64,000 bases of DNA. Origin: Aliihoeflea sp052435735 (GTDB lineage: Bacteria > Pseudomonadota > Alphaproteobacteria > Rhizobiales > Rhizobiaceae). The stretch lies in contig JBQVNB010000009.1 of assembly GCA_052435735.1 (NCBI GenBank), positions 85,363-149,362 on the forward strand. Reading direction: 5' to 3'. Each line of letters opens with the position of its first letter. Position 1 is the first letter of the stretch. Shown here piece by piece: positions 46,034 through 54,900 of the stretch. Below the pieces are notes generated by a model that searched no databases, was not told the origin of the DNA, and saw only the letters and a list, made by a program, of their open reading frames with translations. The position numbers and the translations under genes are program-made.

Positions 46034-46858
46034 ATGGTCACCTATCTCGACGCGGAGACGGCCCCTCTGCGCAACACCGGCCAGATCCGGCTCTACAATG
46101 AAGACGCCTTTGCCGGCATGCGCAAGGCGTGCCAGCTCACTGCGCGCTGTCTCGATGAACTCGCCACCATGGTCGAGCCGGGCGTGACGACCGAGACCAT
46201 CGACCGCTTCGTCTTCGAATTCGGCATAGATCACGGCGCGCTGCCCGCGACGCTCAACTATCGCGGCTACACCAAGGCCTCCTGCACCTCGATCAACCAT
46301 GTCGTCTGCCACGGCATTCCCGACGCCAAGCCGCTGCGCGAGGGCGACATCGTCAATATCGACGTGACCTACATCGTCGATGGCTGGCACGGCGATTCGA
46401 GCCGGATGTATCCGGTCGGCCAGATCAAACGCGCCGCCGAGCGACTGCTTGAGGTCACGCATGAATGCCTGATGCGCGGCATCGCCGCCGTGAAGCCGGG
46501 CGCGCGAACCGGCGCGATCGGCGCGGCAATCCAGTCCTTCGCCGAAGCGGAGCGCTGCTCGGTGGTGCGCGATTTCTGCGGGCATGGCGTCGGGCGACTG
46601 TTCCATGACGCACCGAACATCCTGCACTACGGCAACTCCAACGAGGGGGTGGAGATGCGCGAAGGCATGATCTTCACCATCGAGCCGATGATCAATCTCG
46701 GCCGCCCGCATGTAAAGGTTCTGTCCGACGGCTGGACCGCCGTCACGCGCGACCGCTCGCTTTCGGCCCAGTATGAGCACACGGTCGGCGTGACGAAGGA
46801 TGGCTGCGAAATCTTTTCGCTGTCGCCCGCTGGGCTCGACCGTCCCGGCTTGAGCTGA
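46034..46858 (+). CDS. map: Methionine aminopeptidase, type I
   Basis: 274 residues. Removes the N-terminal methionine from new proteins. Metal-binding residues are seen in NIDVTYIVDGWHGDSSRMY (two aspartates), FCGHGVGRLFH (histidine), FTIEPMI and AQYEHTVGVT (two glutamates). HGIPDAKPL is the substrate-pocket histidine region. Followed by radC after 10 bases, a common rhizobial pair. Confidence 0.96.
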   Translation: MVTYLDAETAPLRNTGQIRLYNEDAFAGMRKACQLTARCLDELATMVEPGVTTETIDRFVFEFGIDHGALPATLNYRGYTKASCTSINHVVCHGIPDAKPLREGDIVNIDVTYIVDGWHGDSSRMYPVGQIKRAAERLLEVTHECLMRGIAAVKPGARTGAIGAAIQSFAEAERCSVVRDFCGHGVGRLFHDAPNILHYGNSNEGVEMREGMIFTIEPMINLGRPHVKVLSDGWTAVTRDRSLSAQYEHTVGVTKDGCEIFSLSPAGLDRPGLS

Positions 46859-46868
46859 GGACCGGCGC

Positions 46869-47657
46869 ATGGGCGACGCGGAGGGCGAGGACGAGCGTGG
46901 TTTCTTCGCCGAACGCCCGCTCACCGGAGCCATCGAGGGCGTTCCGATCCCACCGCTGCCCGAGGCTGCCCGCAGGAAGGCCGAGAAGCCGCATTATCAT
47001 GGCCATCGCGACCGGCTGCGTGGGCGTTTCGAACAGGGCGGTGCCGCCGCGCTCGCCGATTATGAGCTGCTCGAACTTCTGCTGTTCCGTTCCATTCCGC
47101 GTGCCGACACCAAGGGTACGGCCAAGGCGCTCATCGCACGGTTCGGCTCTTTCGCCGAAGTGCTGGGCGCCGATGCTGCGCTCCTTGCGGAGGTCAAGGG
47201 CGTCGGCGCATCGACCGCGCTGGACCTGAAGCTCGTCGCCGCCGCCGGGGGCCTCTTCGCCAAAGGCCAGGTCGGCAAACGCGAACTGCTTGGATCGTGG
47301 AACCAGGTGATCGACTATTGCAGAGCCGCGATGGCTTTCGAGATGCGTGAGCAGTTCCGTATTCTTTTTCTCGACAAGAAGAACGTGCTGATTGCCGACG
47401 AGGTGCAGCAGACCGGCACGATCGACCACACGCCCGTCTATCCGCGCGAAGTGGTCAAACGCGCGCTGGAGCTATCTGCAAGCGCGATCATCCTCGTCCA
47501 CAACCACCCATCCGGCGACCCGACGCCGTCGCGCGCGGACATCGAGATGACCAAGACGATCGCCGATGCGGCCAAGCCCTTGGGCGTCACCGTGCATGAT
47601 CACATCATCATCGGTCGAAACGGGCATGCGAGCATGAAGAGCCTGCGGCTTTTCTGA
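46869..47657 (+). CDS. radC: RadC family JAMM-domain protein
   Basis: 262 residues. Helix-hairpin-helix region (ADAALLAEVKGVGASTALDL) then an MPN/JAMM domain with the metal motif HNHPSGDPTPSRAD (H211, H213, D224). Despite the historic DNA-repair name, its biochemical role is unsettled. GAGGA lies eight bases ahead of the ATG. Confidence 0.93.
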   Translation: MGDAEGEDERGFFAERPLTGAIEGVPIPPLPEAARRKAEKPHYHGHRDRLRGRFEQGGAAALADYELLELLLFRSIPRADTKGTAKALIARFGSFAEVLGADAALLAEVKGVGASTALDLKLVAAAGGLFAKGQVGKRELLGSWNQVIDYCRAAMAFEMREQFRILFLDKKNVLIADEVQQTGTIDHTPVYPREVVKRALELSASAIILVHNHPSGDPTPSRADIEMTKTIADAAKPLGVTVHDHIIIGRNGHASMKSLRLF

Positions 47658-47749
47658 CCTGGCGTTTGGTTTCCATTCAACGCGGGTTCAAAGCAGGTTT
47701 GGCGACCAAAGACTAATGACGGGCATCTTCCGAAACGGAACATGCCGCC

Positions 47750-48100
47750 ATGTCATTTGCCTATCTGATGCCGATCGGCCTCCTGGCGATCTCAAACGTC
47801 TTCATGACGTTCGCCTGGTGCGGTCACCTGAAATACCCGGGAAAGCCCCTGCTCATCGTCATCGCCGTGAGCTGGCTGATAGCGCTTGCCGAGTACTGCT
47901 TCGCAGTGCCCGCCAACCGCTACGGCCATGCGGTCTACTCGGCCGCTGAACTGAAGACCATCCAGGAAGTCCTGACCCTGACCGTCTTCGCCGTCTTCTC
48001 GGTCTTCTACCTCGGCGAACAACTCACCCTCAATCACCTCGTCGGCTTCGCGCTCATCTGCGCGGGAGCCTTCTTCATCTTCAAGGGACCGATCGGCTAA
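47750..48100 (+). CDS. DMT-like small membrane protein (DUF486)
   Basis: 116 residues, four predicted helices, with the DUF486 pattern FMTFAWCGHLKY, AVPANRYGH and FYLGEQLTLNHLVGF. A drug/metabolite-transporter-related half unit of unknown substrate. It ends 29 bases before the broken MFS gene. Confidence 0.85.
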   Translation: MSFAYLMPIGLLAISNVFMTFAWCGHLKYPGKPLLIVIAVSWLIALAEYCFAVPANRYGHAVYSAAELKTIQEVLTLTVFAVFSVFYLGEQLTLNHLVGFALICAGAFFIFKGPIG

Positions 48101-48129
48101 GACGCCACCAGGCCGAAGGGACATTCGCA

Positions 48130-49346
48130 ATGCAGAACCCCTCACGACGCTCCATCCGGGCGCTCAGTGCCATGAATTTCTCCCTCGCCGACGTCCGCGA
48201 CGGGCTCGGTCCGTTTCTCGGCGTCTTCCTCATCGGTCACGGCTGGGCGGCCGACGAGATCGGCTATGTCATGACGCTCGGCGGCCTGGCCGGCATGCTG
48301 GCGACGACGCCGCTCGGCGCGCTCGTCGACGCGACACGGTTCAAGCGCACCATTATCGCGGCTGCGGCGGGTCTGATTATCCTCGGAACATTGGCGCTGC
48401 TCATAAGCACCGACTTCTGGGTCGTCGCGGGGTCGCAGGTCGGCACCAGCGTTTTCGCGGCGATCATCGCACCCGCCATTGCCGGGCTGACGCTCGGACT
48501 GGTGGGCAGAGCGGCCTTGCCCACCAGCTCGGCCGGAACCAGGCCTGGAACCACGGCGGAAACGTGGTCTCGGCAATCCTCGCCGGCGCGTTCGGCTATG
48601 TCTTCGGCCTGATCGCGGTCTTCGTCCTGATGATCATCCTGGCGATCGCCTCGATCGTCAGCGTCTACATGATCGAGCCGTCCGAGATCGACCACGACGT
48701 GGCGCGCGGGCTTGAGCCATCCGCGAAACATCAGAACCGCGAACCATCCGGCATCGGCATGTTGCTGAAATCCCGCGCGCTCGTCCTGTTCGGCATCACG
48801 ATCTTCCTCTTTCATTTCGGCAATGCCGCGATGCTGCCGCTTCTGTCGCAATCGGTCGTCTCGCGCGGGCTCGCCGATCCGAGCGCCTACACGTCGGCGA
48901 CCATCATCATCGCACAGGGAACCATGATCCCTATGGCGCTCCTCGCCGCGTGGGTCGCGCAAAGGCGCGGCTTTGGCATCGTCGTCATGGTGGCGCTGAT
49001 CGCCCTTCCCATCCGCGGCCTCATCGCCGGCTACTGGGACAATCCGTGGGCGCTGATCCCCGTCCAAATGCTGGACGGCGTCGGCGCGGGTCTTCTCGGC
49101 GTCGCGACGCCCGGCATGGTCGCGCGCATCCTGCGCGGAACGGGGCACGTCAATCTGGGTATCGGCGGCATGATGACCATGCACAATGTCGGCTCGGCCC
49201 TCAGCCCGGCACTGGGCGGGTATGTCGCCGCGCACTACGGCTATGCGAATGCGTTCCTGGTGCTCGCGGCGGTGGCGACTGTGGCGCTGCTATTCTGGGC
49301 GGTCGGATCGCGCATGGAAGGCCGTGCCTACGCCGCTACCGCGTAG
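48130..49346 (+). pseudogene. MFS transporter broken by a one-base deletion
   Basis: Two overlapping frames make one 12-helix MFS protein. The first (48130 on) reads through LTLGLVGRAALP and then turns to nonsense; the second, one base back, resumes as QLGRNQAWNHGG then NVVSAILAGAFG and continues to 49346. Restoring a C in the run at 48520-48522 gives RAALPHQLGRNQAW, an intact MFS core helix. The break lies in a perfect 10-bp inverted repeat (CTGGTGGGCA / TGCCCACCAG, 48499-48527). It is either a true recent frameshift or a sequencing error. Confidence 0.85.
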
Positions 49347-49365
49347 CCGACCGTTGCCGAAACGC

Positions 49366-49397
49366 AAAAAACCCGCCGATCGCTCGGCGGGTTTTTT
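49366..49397. terminator. Bidirectional terminator between the MFS gene and rplQ
   Basis: Perfect stem ACCCGCCGA / TCGGCGGGT with loop TCGC, flanked by six A on the left and six T on the right, so it works on both strands. It ends the ribosomal cluster and the MFS transcript. Confidence 0.92.
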
Positions 49398-49424
49398 ATA
49401 TGCGATCGACCCGAGAGCCGTGGC

Positions 49425-49856
49425 TTATGCGGCTTCGCTCTCGCGGTTGGCTTCTTCAGCCTCAACGCGGGCGCGGTCGGCGGCGCCCTTGGCGTCGACG
49501 TCGCGATCGACGAACTCGATGACGGCCATGGCGGCATTGTCGCCGTGGCGGAAGCCGGCCTTCATGATGCGCAAATAGCCGCCGTGACGGTCGGCATAGC
49601 GCGGCGCGATGTCGTCGAAGAGACGCTTGGCAGCGGCTTCCGAACGGGTCGACGAGATGACCTGACGACGGGCGTGCAGGTCACCGCGCTTGCCGAGCGT
49701 GACGAGCTTTTCCACGATCGGGCGAAGTTCCTTCGCCTTCGGCAGGGTCGTCACGATCTGCTCGTGCTCGATGAGAGACGCAGCCATGTTGGCGAACATG
49801 GCCTTGCGGTGGCTGGCGGTACGGTTCAGCTTACGGCCGGAATTCCCGTGGCGCAT
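49425..49856 (-). CDS. rplQ: 50S ribosomal protein L17
   Basis: 143 residues. L17 core MRHGNSGRKLNRTASHRKAMFANM, TTLPKAKELRPIVEKLVTLG. The C-terminal tail (Ala/Glu-rich, about 25 residues) is longer than in E. coli, as in other alphaproteobacteria. Last gene of the cluster, just before the bidirectional terminator. Confidence 0.97.
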   Translation of the reverse strand: MRHGNSGRKLNRTASHRKAMFANMAASLIEHEQIVTTLPKAKELRPIVEKLVTLGKRGDLHARRQVISSTRSEAAAKRLFDDIAPRYADRHGGYLRIMKAGFRHGDNAAMAVIEFVDRDVDAKGAADRARVEAEEANRESEAA

Positions 49857-49894
49857 GAGCTTGCTCCTTCACATTTGATGCGAGGCACAAAGCC

Positions 49895-50905
49895 TCAATA
49901 CTGATCTTCGTAGCGCTTGGCGAGATCGTCGATGTTCTCCGGCGGCCAGTCGGCCACTTCCATGCCCAGATGGAGACCCATCGAGGCGAGAACTTCCTTG
50001 ATCTCGTTCAACGACTTGCGTCCGAAATTCGGCGTGCGGAGCATCTCCGCCTCCGTCTTCTGGATCAGGTCGCCGATATAGACGATGTTGTCGTTCTTCA
50101 GGCAGTTGGCCGAGCGGACCGAAAGCTCCAGCTCGTCGACCTTCTTCAGGAGCGCCGGGTTGAAGGCGAGCTCGGTGACCTGCTCCGAAGCGACTTCCTT
50201 CTGCGGCTCCTCGAAATTGACGAAGAGGCCGAGCTGGTCCTGCAGGATGCGCGCAGCGAAAGCCACGGCGTCCTCGCCGGAGATCGAACCGTCCGTCTCG
50301 AGCTGCATCGTGAGCTTGTCATAATCGAGAACCTGGCCCTCGCGGGTGTTCTCGACCTTGTACGACACCTTGCGGACCGGCGAGTAGAGGCTGTCGACCG
50401 GGATGAGCCCGATCGGCGCGTCTTCGGCGCGGTTGCGCTCGGCAGGCACGTAGCCCTTGCCCGCGTCGACCGTGAACTCCATGCGGATCTCCGCGCCCTC
50501 GTCGAGCGTGCAGATCACGTGGTCGGGGTTAAGGATCTCGACATCGCCCACGGTCTGGATGTCGCCGGCAACGACGACGCCCGGACCCTGCTTGCGCACG
50601 ACCATGCGCTTGGGGCCCTCGCCTTCCATGCGGATGGCGATTTCCTTGATGTTGAGAACGATGTCGGTTACGTCCTCGCGGACGCCTGCGATCGACGAGA
50701 ATTCATGCAGCACGCCGTCGATCTGGACGGCCGTGACGGCCGCACCGCGCAGCGACGACAGAAGCACGCGGCGAAGCGCGTTGCCGAGCGTCAGGCCGAA
50801 ACCACGCTCCAGCGGCTCGGCGACGAGCGTGGTCATGGTGCGGCCCTTGGACTTGAACTCGACCTTGTTCGGCTTGATGAGTTCCTGCCAGTTTTTCTGG
50901 ATCAT
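49895..50905 (-). CDS. rpoA: DNA-directed RNA polymerase alpha subunit
   Basis: 336 residues from MIQKNWQELIKPN. N-terminal dimerisation domain (ERGFGLTLGNALRRVLLSSL), flexible linker near 235-250, C-terminal domain binding UP elements and activators (ELSVRSANCLKND, TPNFGRKSLNEIKEVL). The longer frame to 50935 lacks homology. In E. coli rpsD precedes rpoA; here it is absent, as usual in alphaproteobacteria. Confidence 0.98.
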   Translation of the reverse strand: MIQKNWQELIKPNKVEFKSKGRTMTTLVAEPLERGFGLTLGNALRRVLLSSLRGAAVTAVQIDGVLHEFSSIAGVREDVTDIVLNIKEIAIRMEGEGPKRMVVRKQGPGVVVAGDIQTVGDVEILNPDHVICTLDEGAEIRMEFTVDAGKGYVPAERNRAEDAPIGLIPVDSLYSPVRKVSYKVENTREGQVLDYDKLTMQLETDGSISGEDAVAFAARILQDQLGLFVNFEEPQKEVASEQVTELAFNPALLKKVDELELSVRSANCLKNDNIVYIGDLIQKTEAEMLRTPNFGRKSLNEIKEVLASMGLHLGMEVADWPPENIDDLAKRYEDQY

Positions 50906-51004
50906 TCCGGTTTCCTTCCGTTTCCCCGCCACCATCCAATCGTGACGGGCAATCTGGAAAACGCAGAGGAGCGCCGCGAACGGCGCTCATGCGATGATGA
51001 TGAA

Positions 51005-51394
51005 TTAGACGCGGCGCTTCTTGCGCGGACGGCAGCCATTGTGCGGGATCGGCGTCACGTCGCGGATGGACGTGATCATGAAGCCCGCGGCCTGCAGCGC
51101 GCGAAGAGCCGATTCACGACCCGAACCGGGGCCGCAGACCTCGACTTCGAGCGTGCGCATGCCGTGCTCCTGCGCCTTCTTGGCGCAATCTTCGGCAGCG
51201 ACCTGCGCGGCGAACGGGGTCGACTTGCGCGAGCCCTTGAAGCCCTGGGCACCGGCCGACGACCAGGCAATCGCATTGCCCTGCGCGTCGGTGATGGTGA
51301 TCATGGTGTTGTTGAAGGTCGAGTTGACGTGCGCGATGCCCGTCGAGATGTTCTTGCGTTCGCGACGGCGGACGCGTCCGGATTCCTTGGCCAT
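51005..51394 (-). CDS. rpsK: 30S ribosomal protein S11
   Basis: 129 residues. Signatures IAHVNSTFNNTMITITD, SAGAQGFKGSRKSTPFAAQVA and the basic tail HNGCRPRKKRRV. The 144-base spacer to rpsM upstream holds an 85-bp palindromic element. Confidence 0.98.
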   Translation of the reverse strand: MAKESGRVRRRERKNISTGIAHVNSTFNNTMITITDAQGNAIAWSSAGAQGFKGSRKSTPFAAQVAAEDCAKKAQEHGMRTLEVEVCGPGSGRESALRALQAAGFMITSIRDVTPIPHNGCRPRKKRRV

Positions 51395-51450
51395 GGTCTT
51401 CCTTTCGATGATCTCTTCGCCGCCGTAATGCCAGCGGCTCCACCTTGCAG

Positions 51451-51535
51451 TGAATAATGAATGGGAAAATGGTGAATGGTCGAAACTCGCCTAGCGGCGA
51501 ACCAACCATTCAATATTCACCATCCACAATTCACC
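51451..51535. repeat. 85-bp palindromic element in the rpsM-rpsK spacer
   Basis: Two imperfect 30-base inverted arms, 51451-51480 (starting GTGAATAATGAATGG) and 51506-51535 (ending ATCCACAATTCAC), surround a small inner hairpin around GCGCCT/CGCCTAGCGGCG (CGCC-TAGC-GGCG, 51490-51500). The element is AT-rich with GAATGG/CCATTC units, unlike its GC-rich neighbours. It has the form of a miniature inverted-repeat element. No ORF is inside. Confidence 0.7.
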
Positions 51536-51538
51536 GAA

Positions 51539-51907
51539 TTACTTCTTCTTACCCTGAATGGCCTTCGCCGGTCCCTTGCGGGTGCGGGCGTTGGTGTGCG
51601 TGCGCTGGCCGCGAACCGGCAGCGAACGACGGTGGCGCAGGCCGCGGTAGCAGCCAAGGTCCATCAGACGCTTGATGTTCATCGAGACTTCGCGGCGCAG
51701 ATCGCCCTCGACCTTGTAGTCGCGGTCGATCGCTTCGCGGATCTGCAGCACTTCGGCGTCGGTCAGCTGATTGACGCGACGATCGACGGGAATGCCGACC
51801 TTCTCGACGATCTCGGAAGCGAACTTCGCGCCGATGCCATGAATGTACTGAAGCGCGATGACGACGCGCTTGTTGGTCGGAATGTTGACGCCAGCTATAC
51901 GGGCCAT
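51539..51907 (-). CDS. rpsM: 30S ribosomal protein S13
   Basis: 122 residues from MARIAGVNIPTNKRV. Helix-two-turn-helix region and the tail GLRHRRSLPVRGQRTHTNARTRKG, which contacts the P-site tRNA. The longer upstream frame is spurious. Confidence 0.98.
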   Translation of the reverse strand: MARIAGVNIPTNKRVVIALQYIHGIGAKFASEIVEKVGIPVDRRVNQLTDAEVLQIREAIDRDYKVEGDLRREVSMNIKRLMDLGCYRGLRHRRSLPVRGQRTHTNARTRKGPAKAIQGKKK

Positions 51908-52071
51908 CTTCTTCTCCATCTCGGGTCGGCTTTTGCCGAAATTTCTGTTTATGCCCGCGTCCGGTGGAGGCCGGCCCTTGCGGGTGTTTTCCTGCGCCAT
52001 GAGGGGCGCCAGCACCAAAGCAGCGCGCCCCGTTCACGAATTGGGAGACGCGCCGCTATAGGGCAACTCGG

Positions 52072-52092
52072 CGGGCGGGTCAACCCCGCCCG
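52072..52092 (-). other. Strong hairpin between adk and rpsM
   Basis: 8-bp perfect stem (CGGGCGGG / CCCGCCCG) with loop of five, 4 bases past the adk stop, with no U-tract. It may stop 3' decay or separate adk from the alpha operon. Confidence 0.5.
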
Positions 52093-52095
52093 ACT

Positions 52096-52683
52096 TCAGT
52101 TCGCCTTGACGAGAATATCCTCGATCTCGGCGGTGACCGTGTCCATGTCCTGCATGCCGTCGATCGTGACCAATTCGCCCGTCTGGCGATAATGCGCAGA
52201 GAGAGGCGCCGTCTTCTGGCGGTACTCGTCGAGGCGCTTGGCGAACGATTCGGGATTGTCGTCGGCGCGAACCGAGCCGCCGGCTGCCAGCGTGTCCGCG
52301 ACCCGCTTCTTCATCCGCTCGACCAGCGCCGTCTCGTCGACCTTGAGTTCGATCACGGCATCGAGCTTCTGGCCCTTGTGCGCCAGCATTTCGGCCAGGG
52401 CTTCGGCCTGCGCGACCGTGCGCGGGAAGCCGTCAAGGATAAACCCCTTGCGGCAGTCCGGCTCGTCGATGCGATCGGAAACGATCTGGTTGACGACGGC
52501 ATCGGAGACGAGTTCGCCCGAGTCCATGATGGCTTTGGCGCGCTTGCCGATCTCGGTGCCGTTGGCAACGGCCGAGCGCAGCATGTCCCCGGTGGAAAGC
52601 TGCGGTATGCCGTGACGCTCGACCAGTCGCTGCGCCTGCGTTCCCTTCCCCGCGCCGGGCGGTCCAAGCAGTATCAGTCTCAT
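52096..52683 (-). CDS. adk: Adenylate kinase
   Basis: 195 residues, short-LID form. P-loop GPPGAGKGTQAQRL at 7-20, NMP-bind segment STGDMLRSAV, and FILDGFPRTVAQAEAL. Balances AMP, ADP and ATP. Its start overlaps the secY stop in ATGA, so the two are coupled. Confidence 0.97.
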   Translation of the reverse strand: MRLILLGPPGAGKGTQAQRLVERHGIPQLSTGDMLRSAVANGTEIGKRAKAIMDSGELVSDAVVNQIVSDRIDEPDCRKGFILDGFPRTVAQAEALAEMLAHKGQKLDAVIELKVDETALVERMKKRVADTLAAGGSVRADDNPESFAKRLDEYRQKTAPLSAHYRQTGELVTIDGMQDMDTVTAEIEDILVKAN

Positions 52684-54020
52684 CGTCCCCTCTTGCCCCC
52701 CCGGAGCTTCGACTTCTTGATCAGCCCTTCATACTGATGGGCAATGAGGTGGCCCTGCATCTGGGCGACCGTGTCGAGCGTGACGCTGACGACGATCAGC
52801 AACGACGTCCCGCCGAGATAGAACGGCACGCCGGTAGCCGAGATCAGGAACTCGGGAACCAGGCAGACCACGACCAGATAAATCGCGCCTACGACCGTAA
52901 TGCGAGTCAGCACATAGTCGATATATTCCGCCGTGCGTTCGCCCGGCCGGTAGCCCGGAATGAAGCCGGAATGCTTCTTGAGCTGGTCGGCGGTGTCCTT
53001 CGGATTGAAGACGATCGCGGTGTAGAAGAAGGCGAAGAACGCGATCAGCGCCGCATAGAGCACCATGTAGAGCGGCTGGCCGTGGCCGAGAGCGGCGAGA
53101 ACCGAGTTCGCCCACGCCGGCAGGTTCGTCGTATCCGAGAAACCGGCGGCCGTTGCCGGCAGGAGCAGAAGCGAGGACGCGAAGATCGCCGGAATGACGC
53201 CCGCCGTGTTGAGCTTCAGCGGCAGATGCGACGTGTCGCCCTGGAACATCCGATTGCCAACCTGGCGCTTCGGATACTGGATCAGGAGCCGTCGCTGCGC
53301 ACGCTCGAAGAACACGATGATGCCGATAAGGACGACCGCGAGCGTGAGGATCGCGAGGATGAGGCCGGTCGAAAGCGCGCCCGTGCGGCCGAGTTCGAGC
53401 GTACCGGAGATCGCGGAAGGCAGGCCCGCCACGATGCCGGCGAAGATGATCAGCGAAATGCCGTTGCCAAGGCCACGCGCGGTGATCTGTTCGCCGAGCC
53501 ACATCAGGAACATCGTGCCGCCGACCAGCGTGATGACCGCCGAAATACGGAAGAACCAGCCCGGATCGGTGACGATGTTCGCGCCGCCTTCAAGGCCGAC
53601 GGCGATGCCATAGGCCTGCACCGTTGCCAGAAGGACCGTGCCGTAGCGCGTATACTGATTGATGACCTTGCGGCCCTGTTCGCCTTCCTTCTTCAGCTGC
53701 TCGAGCGTCGGAACGACGGCGGTCATGAGCTGCATGATGATGGAGGCGGAAATGTAGGGCATAATGCCCAGCGCGAAAATCGCCATGCGCTCGACAGCGC
53801 CGCCGGCGAACATGTTGAACATGCCGAGCACGCCACCCGACTGCTGCTGAAATGCCTGCGCGAATGCTTCCGGATTGATGCCCGGCATCGGAATGTAGGT
53901 GCCGAGGCGATAGACCAGCAGCGCGCCCAGCGTGAACCAGATTCGCTTCTTGAGGTCTTCGGCCTTCGAGAAGGCCGCGAAATTCAGATTTGCGGCAAGT
54001 TGTTCTGCTGCAGATGCCAT
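52680..54020 (-). CDS. secY: Protein translocase subunit SecY
   Basis: 446 residues, ten membrane helices. Signatures YRLGTYIPMPGINPEAF, plug region GGVLGMFNMFAGGAVERM, and KHSGFIPGYRPGERTAEYID (cytosolic loop that contacts SecA/ribosome). Preceded by a 171-base spacer with a hairpin. Confidence 0.97.
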   Translation of the reverse strand: MASAAEQLAANLNFAAFSKAEDLKKRIWFTLGALLVYRLGTYIPMPGINPEAFAQAFQQQSGGVLGMFNMFAGGAVERMAIFALGIMPYISASIIMQLMTAVVPTLEQLKKEGEQGRKVINQYTRYGTVLLATVQAYGIAVGLEGGANIVTDPGWFFRISAVITLVGGTMFLMWLGEQITARGLGNGISLIIFAGIVAGLPSAISGTLELGRTGALSTGLILAILTLAVVLIGIIVFFERAQRRLLIQYPKRQVGNRMFQGDTSHLPLKLNTAGVIPAIFASSLLLLPATAAGFSDTTNLPAWANSVLAALGHGQPLYMVLYAALIAFFAFFYTAIVFNPKDTADQLKKHSGFIPGYRPGERTAEYIDYVLTRITVVGAIYLVVVCLVPEFLISATGVPFYLGGTSLLIVVSVTLDTVAQMQGHLIAHQYEGLIKKSKLRGGKRGR

Positions 54021-54142
54021 TAGTCTCTCCGAACGCAGGCGGATCAGCCGAGGAAAAGCCGGCGCGCGGAAAACCTGTCACGCACTGTCCGTCGGTGCAA
54101 GCCGTGGAAGGCACGACATAAGGCCACGCCCGACAATATGCA

Positions 54143-54166
54143 AGCGGCGGCTCGAAGGCCGCCGCT
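54143..54166 (-). other. Hairpin between rplO and secY
   Basis: 9-bp perfect stem (AGCGGCGGC / GCCGCCGCT) with loop of six, 25 bases past the rplO stop. No U-tract. Lies in an unusually long spacer for this cluster. Confidence 0.5.
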
Positions 54167-54191
54167 AGGGTATTTCAGTTGGGCACCGCGA

Positions 54192-54665
54192 TTACTCGGC
54201 GGCGGCCTTTTCCGGCACCTTGACGGAGCCGCCCGCCTTCTCGACCTTCTCGATCGCCGACTTGGAAGCGCCGGCGATGTCGAACGAGACCTTAGACTTG
54301 ATCTCGCCCGAGCCGAGGAGGCGGACGCCGTCCTTGGCGCGGCGGATGAGGCGGGCCTCGACCAGCGCTTCGATCGTCACGGCCTTCTTGCCGTCGAGAC
54401 GACCCGAATCGATGGCTTCCTGAACCTTGCCGACCGAGATCTCGTTGAAGCTCTTGCTGAACGGGTTCTTGAAGCCGCGCTTCGGCAGGCGACGATAGAT
54501 CGGCATCTGGCCGCCCTCGAAGCCGTTGATGGCGACGCCCGAGCGCGAGCTCTGGCCCTTCACGCCACGGCCGGAGGTCTTGCCCTTGCCGGAGCCGATG
54601 CCGCGACCGACGCGCTTGCGCGAGTGCGTTGCGCCGTCGACGTCACGAAGTTCGTTGAGTTTCAT
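54192..54665 (-). CDS. rplO: 50S ribosomal protein L15
   Basis: 157 residues. N-terminal MKLNELRDVDGATHSRKRVGRGIGSGKGKT and GRGVKGQ glycine-rich part, FEGGQMPIYRRLPKRGF core. Confidence 0.98.
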   Translation of the reverse strand: MKLNELRDVDGATHSRKRVGRGIGSGKGKTSGRGVKGQSSRSGVAINGFEGGQMPIYRRLPKRGFKNPFSKSFNEISVGKVQEAIDSGRLDGKKAVTIEALVEARLIRRAKDGVRLLGSGEIKSKVSFDIAGASKSAIEKVEKAGGSVKVPEKAAAE

Positions 54666-54680
54666 GTCTGTCGCTCCTGC

Positions 54681-54875
54681 TTACGCCTCGTCCACGACGC
54701 GGACGAGGTGCTGCACCTTGGCGATCATGCCGCGAACCGAAGGAGTATCCTCCAGGGTGCGGCGACGATGCATCTTGTTCAGTCCGAGACCGACGAGCGT
54801 TGCGCGCTGCGCGTCCGGACGGCGAATGGGGCTACCGATCTGCTCGACCGTCAGCGTCTTTGCCTTCTTGGCCAT
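54681..54875 (-). CDS. rpmD: 50S ribosomal protein L30
   Basis: 64 residues. Signature QIGSPIRRPDAQRATLVGLGL and VRGMIAKVQHLV. Between rpsE and rplO as in the standard spc operon. Confidence 0.97.
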   Translation of the reverse strand: MAKKAKTLTVEQIGSPIRRPDAQRATLVGLGLNKMHRRRTLEDTPSVRGMIAKVQHLVRVVDEA

Positions 54876-54900
54876 CTAACCAATCCTTACCTGAGCCCGA

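Noticed and set aside
48510..48570. Programmed frameshift in the MFS gene
   Set aside because: No slippery heptamer or downstream stimulatory structure is seen, and MFS genes are not known to use one. A deletion or sequencing error is simpler.
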